The position numbers and the translations under genes were made by a program. Shown here piece by piece: positions 62,354 to 64,000 of a DNA stretch of 64,000 nucleotides; position 1 is the first letter of the stretch; every line of letters starts with the position of its first letter. Below the pieces are notes generated by a model. The model did not search any database and had not been told where the DNA came from. It saw nothing but the letters and a program-made list of their open reading frames with translations. The stretch is from Mesorhizobium sp. AR02 (GTDB lineage Bacteria; Pseudomonadota; Alphaproteobacteria; Rhizobiales; Rhizobiaceae), in contig NZ_CP080531.1 of NCBI RefSeq assembly GCF_024746835.1, positions 868,001-932,000 of the forward strand. The letters are read 5' to 3'.

Positions 62354-63841
62354 ATGAACTCGAAGGACGATCCTTTCGGCCCGGTGGGCAAGACCGTCAT
62401 TCGCGCCACGCCAAGACGTGAGCGAAAGCCGGCCCCGGTCGCTCAGGAGCCCGTCGCGGAGGGCGGACAATCCGCTCAGGTCAAGGATTCGACCGTGTTC
62501 GACCCCGGCGTCGGCCGGCATACACCGCCGGGCTGGACATCCGGCACCGTGATTTATCAAGGGACTCCTCCCGCGGCGGCGCCGACGTCGGCTCTGCGGC
62601 AGGAGGCCCTGCTCAATGTCACGGACAGTGTCCGATATTCCGCGGCAAACCCGATCCTTGCCGCGGCCGCACCGTTGCTGATGCTGTTCGGCCAGCTCAG
62701 GCTTATCCCGGTCGAGAGACAGGCGGAGCCGTTGGCCGAATATATCACTGAGGCGATCGACAAGTTCGACAGGGCACTGGAGAAAGCAGGCGTTGCCGAA
62801 GAGGATGCGCGGATTGCGAAATTTGTCCTGTGCGAAACCACCGACGATCTCGTCGGCAACCTGCCTTGGCCACGCAAAGACGCCTGGGCGCAGCACAGCA
62901 TGCTGTCGCAGTTCTTCCACGTCGAGCCCGACGGCACGGGCTTTTTCGAAGCGCTGAACAAGGTCCTGGCCAGTCCGGAGGCACATTACGACCTGCTTGA
63001 ACTGATGCATGCCTGCCTGTCGCTGGGGTTCGAGGGCCAGTATCGCGGCCTGATACGAGAAGACACCAATCTCGAACGCGTTCGGCGCGACGTCTACGAA
63101 ACGCTTCGCTATTTCAAGCCTCGCGCCGACGAGGACATCTCGCCTCGCTGGCAGGGCCTGGCGGCGACGGTGACGCAGTCGTCGACACGCCTGCCGCTCT
63201 GGGTCGTCGCGGCAGCCGCGTCTGCACTGCTGACGGCGGCATTCTTCGCGTTGCGGGTCTTCATCACCAATGAAGGCGATGCCACCGCCGGCGAATTGCT
63301 GGCGCTCAACCCGTCGACGCCGATCGCCATCGAACGGGCCAGCGTGGCGCCGTTGGCGGAGCCGGTGAAAGTCACCCCGCCCGCAGCCACGACCACGCAG
63401 ATCGATCGCATCCGCTCGGCACTGGCCAAGGACGTCGAAGCCGGCGGGCTGACCGTGGGCACGAAGGGCGACTTCATCGTGGTGGAAATCAACAATCTCC
63501 TGCTGTTCCAGTCCGGCAGGGCCGACGCGAAACCAGAGTTCCAGCCCATAGCCGCAGATATCGCAGCCGCCCTGGAATCCGAGCGCGGACCGATCAGGAT
63601 CGTCGGCCATACCGACAATGTGAAGCCGCGAAAATCGAGCCCGTTCAAGTCCAACTTCGACCTTTCCGTCGCCCGGGCGAAGGCCGTCGAAACAATGATG
63701 GCGCCGAAGTTCAGCGATCCTTCGCGGCTGACGGTCGACGGCAAGGGCGAGGACGAGCCGATCGCCGACAATGCGACAGCGGAAGGCCGCGCCAAGAACC
63801 GCCGTGTCGATGTGATGATCGCCAAGGAGGGAACATTGTGA
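62354..63841 (+). CDS. tssL: Type VI secretion inner-membrane protein TssL with OmpA-type domain, copy 2
   Basis: 495-residue paralogue of TssL copy 1. The opening MNSKDDPFGPVGKTVIRATP parallels MSRDDPFGLSEDRERTRIRL. The cytoplasmic TssL domain covers about residues 95-260, the single membrane segment 281-303 and the OmpA-like domain about 380-495 (GHTDNVKPRK; GKGEDEPIADNATAEGRAKN). A Pro-rich 60-residue N-terminal stretch is extra. A second tssM starts 22 nt downstream. Confidence 0.92.
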   Translation: MNSKDDPFGPVGKTVIRATPRRERKPAPVAQEPVAEGGQSAQVKDSTVFDPGVGRHTPPGWTSGTVIYQGTPPAAAPTSALRQEALLNVTDSVRYSAANPILAAAAPLLMLFGQLRLIPVERQAEPLAEYITEAIDKFDRALEKAGVAEEDARIAKFVLCETTDDLVGNLPWPRKDAWAQHSMLSQFFHVEPDGTGFFEALNKVLASPEAHYDLLELMHACLSLGFEGQYRGLIREDTNLERVRRDVYETLRYFKPRADEDISPRWQGLAATVTQSSTRLPLWVVAAAASALLTAAFFALRVFITNEGDATAGELLALNPSTPIAIERASVAPLAEPVKVTPPAATTTQIDRIRSALAKDVEAGGLTVGTKGDFIVVEINNLLLFQSGRADAKPEFQPIAADIAAALESERGPIRIVGHTDNVKPRKSSPFKSNFDLSVARAKAVETMMAPKFSDPSRLTVDGKGEDEPIADNATAEGRAKNRRVDVMIAKEGTL

Positions 63842-63863
63842 GCACGGCCGGTTGGAAGCGGCC

Positions 63864-64000
63864 ATGACGCGTTGGCTGCTGCGGATATTCAGCATGATCG
63901 CGCTGGCCGGTTTTTCGGCGGCAGTGTGGTTTGCCGGACCTTTGATCCGCTTCGCCGACGCCCGTCCTCTCGGGCCTGCCTGGCCGCGCGCGGCAATCAT
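63864..64000 (+). CDS. tssM: Type VI secretion protein TssM (IcmF), copy 2, 5' part only
   Basis: The frame starts at ATG 63864, with GGAAG eight bases upstream, and runs off the end of the window. The ~45 visible residues contain one membrane segment (WLLRIFSMIALAGFSAAVWF) followed by GPLIRFADARPLGPAWPRA, which matches the start of TssM/IcmF proteins. The position directly after a tssL gene supports the call. The N-terminus differs from that of the first TssM. Confidence 0.75.
   Translation, partial: MTRWLLRIFSMIALAGFSAAVWFAGPLIRFADARPLGPAWPRAAI

Overview
The window reads as chromosome of a GC-rich alphaproteobacterium of the Rhizobiales, most likely Mesorhizobium or a close relative. The reasons are the many ABC importers each paired with a GntR-type regulator, the short palindromic intergenic repeats of the rhizobial mosaic (RIME-like) type, and an imp-type type VI secretion locus. 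Genus is an inference from style and gene content. No rRNA, tRNA or CRISPR array was seen.

Positions 1-34.2 kb are a series of catabolic islands. (a) 1-4443: a ribose/xylose-type (CUT2) sugar importer with a binding protein (5' end cut by the window), two different permeases and a double ATPase. (b) 4527-7342: a glyoxalase I family protein diverges from an FAD-linked hydroxy-acid dehydrogenase and an FCD-type GntR regulator. (c) 7.39-10.76 kb: a nested mobile region. Two elements with the same IS4-type tips, one a complete IS and one a short non-autonomous relative, sit in the two hairpin loops of one palindromic repeat. The short one is itself split by an IS256-family element. (d) 10794-17223: a beta-hydroxyacid dehydrogenase, a second FCD GntR regulator and a branched-chain-type importer (livFGMH plus binding protein). 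A perfect operator upstream of the binding protein resembles one in front of the dehydrogenase of block (b). (e) 17400-25790: an aldo/keto reductase, then an operon for a fumarylacetoacetate-hydrolase-family enzyme, an amidohydrolase and a V4R-domain protein, a divergent GntR regulator and a Pot-type (polyamine-like) importer. The hydrolase operon and the importer share an almost identical promoter/operator. (f) 25959-34222: a MalK/UgpC-type ATPase, ROK kinase, SIS-domain isomerase/deglycase, two permeases, a binding protein, a Gfo/Idh/MocA oxidoreductase and a HutC-type GntR regulator, suggesting uptake and breakdown of an amino sugar or sugar-amine conjugate.

From 34.3 kb to the end lies a type VI secretion system. 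clpV (tssH) diverges from a long operon: tssA, tssB, tssC, hcp, tssE, tssF, tssG, tagH, tssJ, tssK, tssL, tssM, tagF. The operon continues into an effector cassette: a DUF2169 adaptor-like protein, a ketosynthase-fold protein that has lost its catalytic residues, a DUF4150 (PAAR-like) protein with a C-terminal HNH-type nuclease domain, and an unrecognised acidic protein that is the likely immunity factor. On the opposite strand follow vgrG, a DUF6484-like protein and a short TIGR02270-like stub. The window ends with a second tagH, a second OmpA-type tssL and the start of a second tssM, so the locus encodes at least two versions of part of the membrane complex.

The points most worth following up are the catalytically dead ketosynthase-like protein inside the effector cassette, the nuclease effector with its candidate immunity protein, the duplicated TagH-TssL-TssM module, the hairpin-loop insertions of the IS4-type elements, and the two pairs of matching operators that tie transporters to separately located enzymes.
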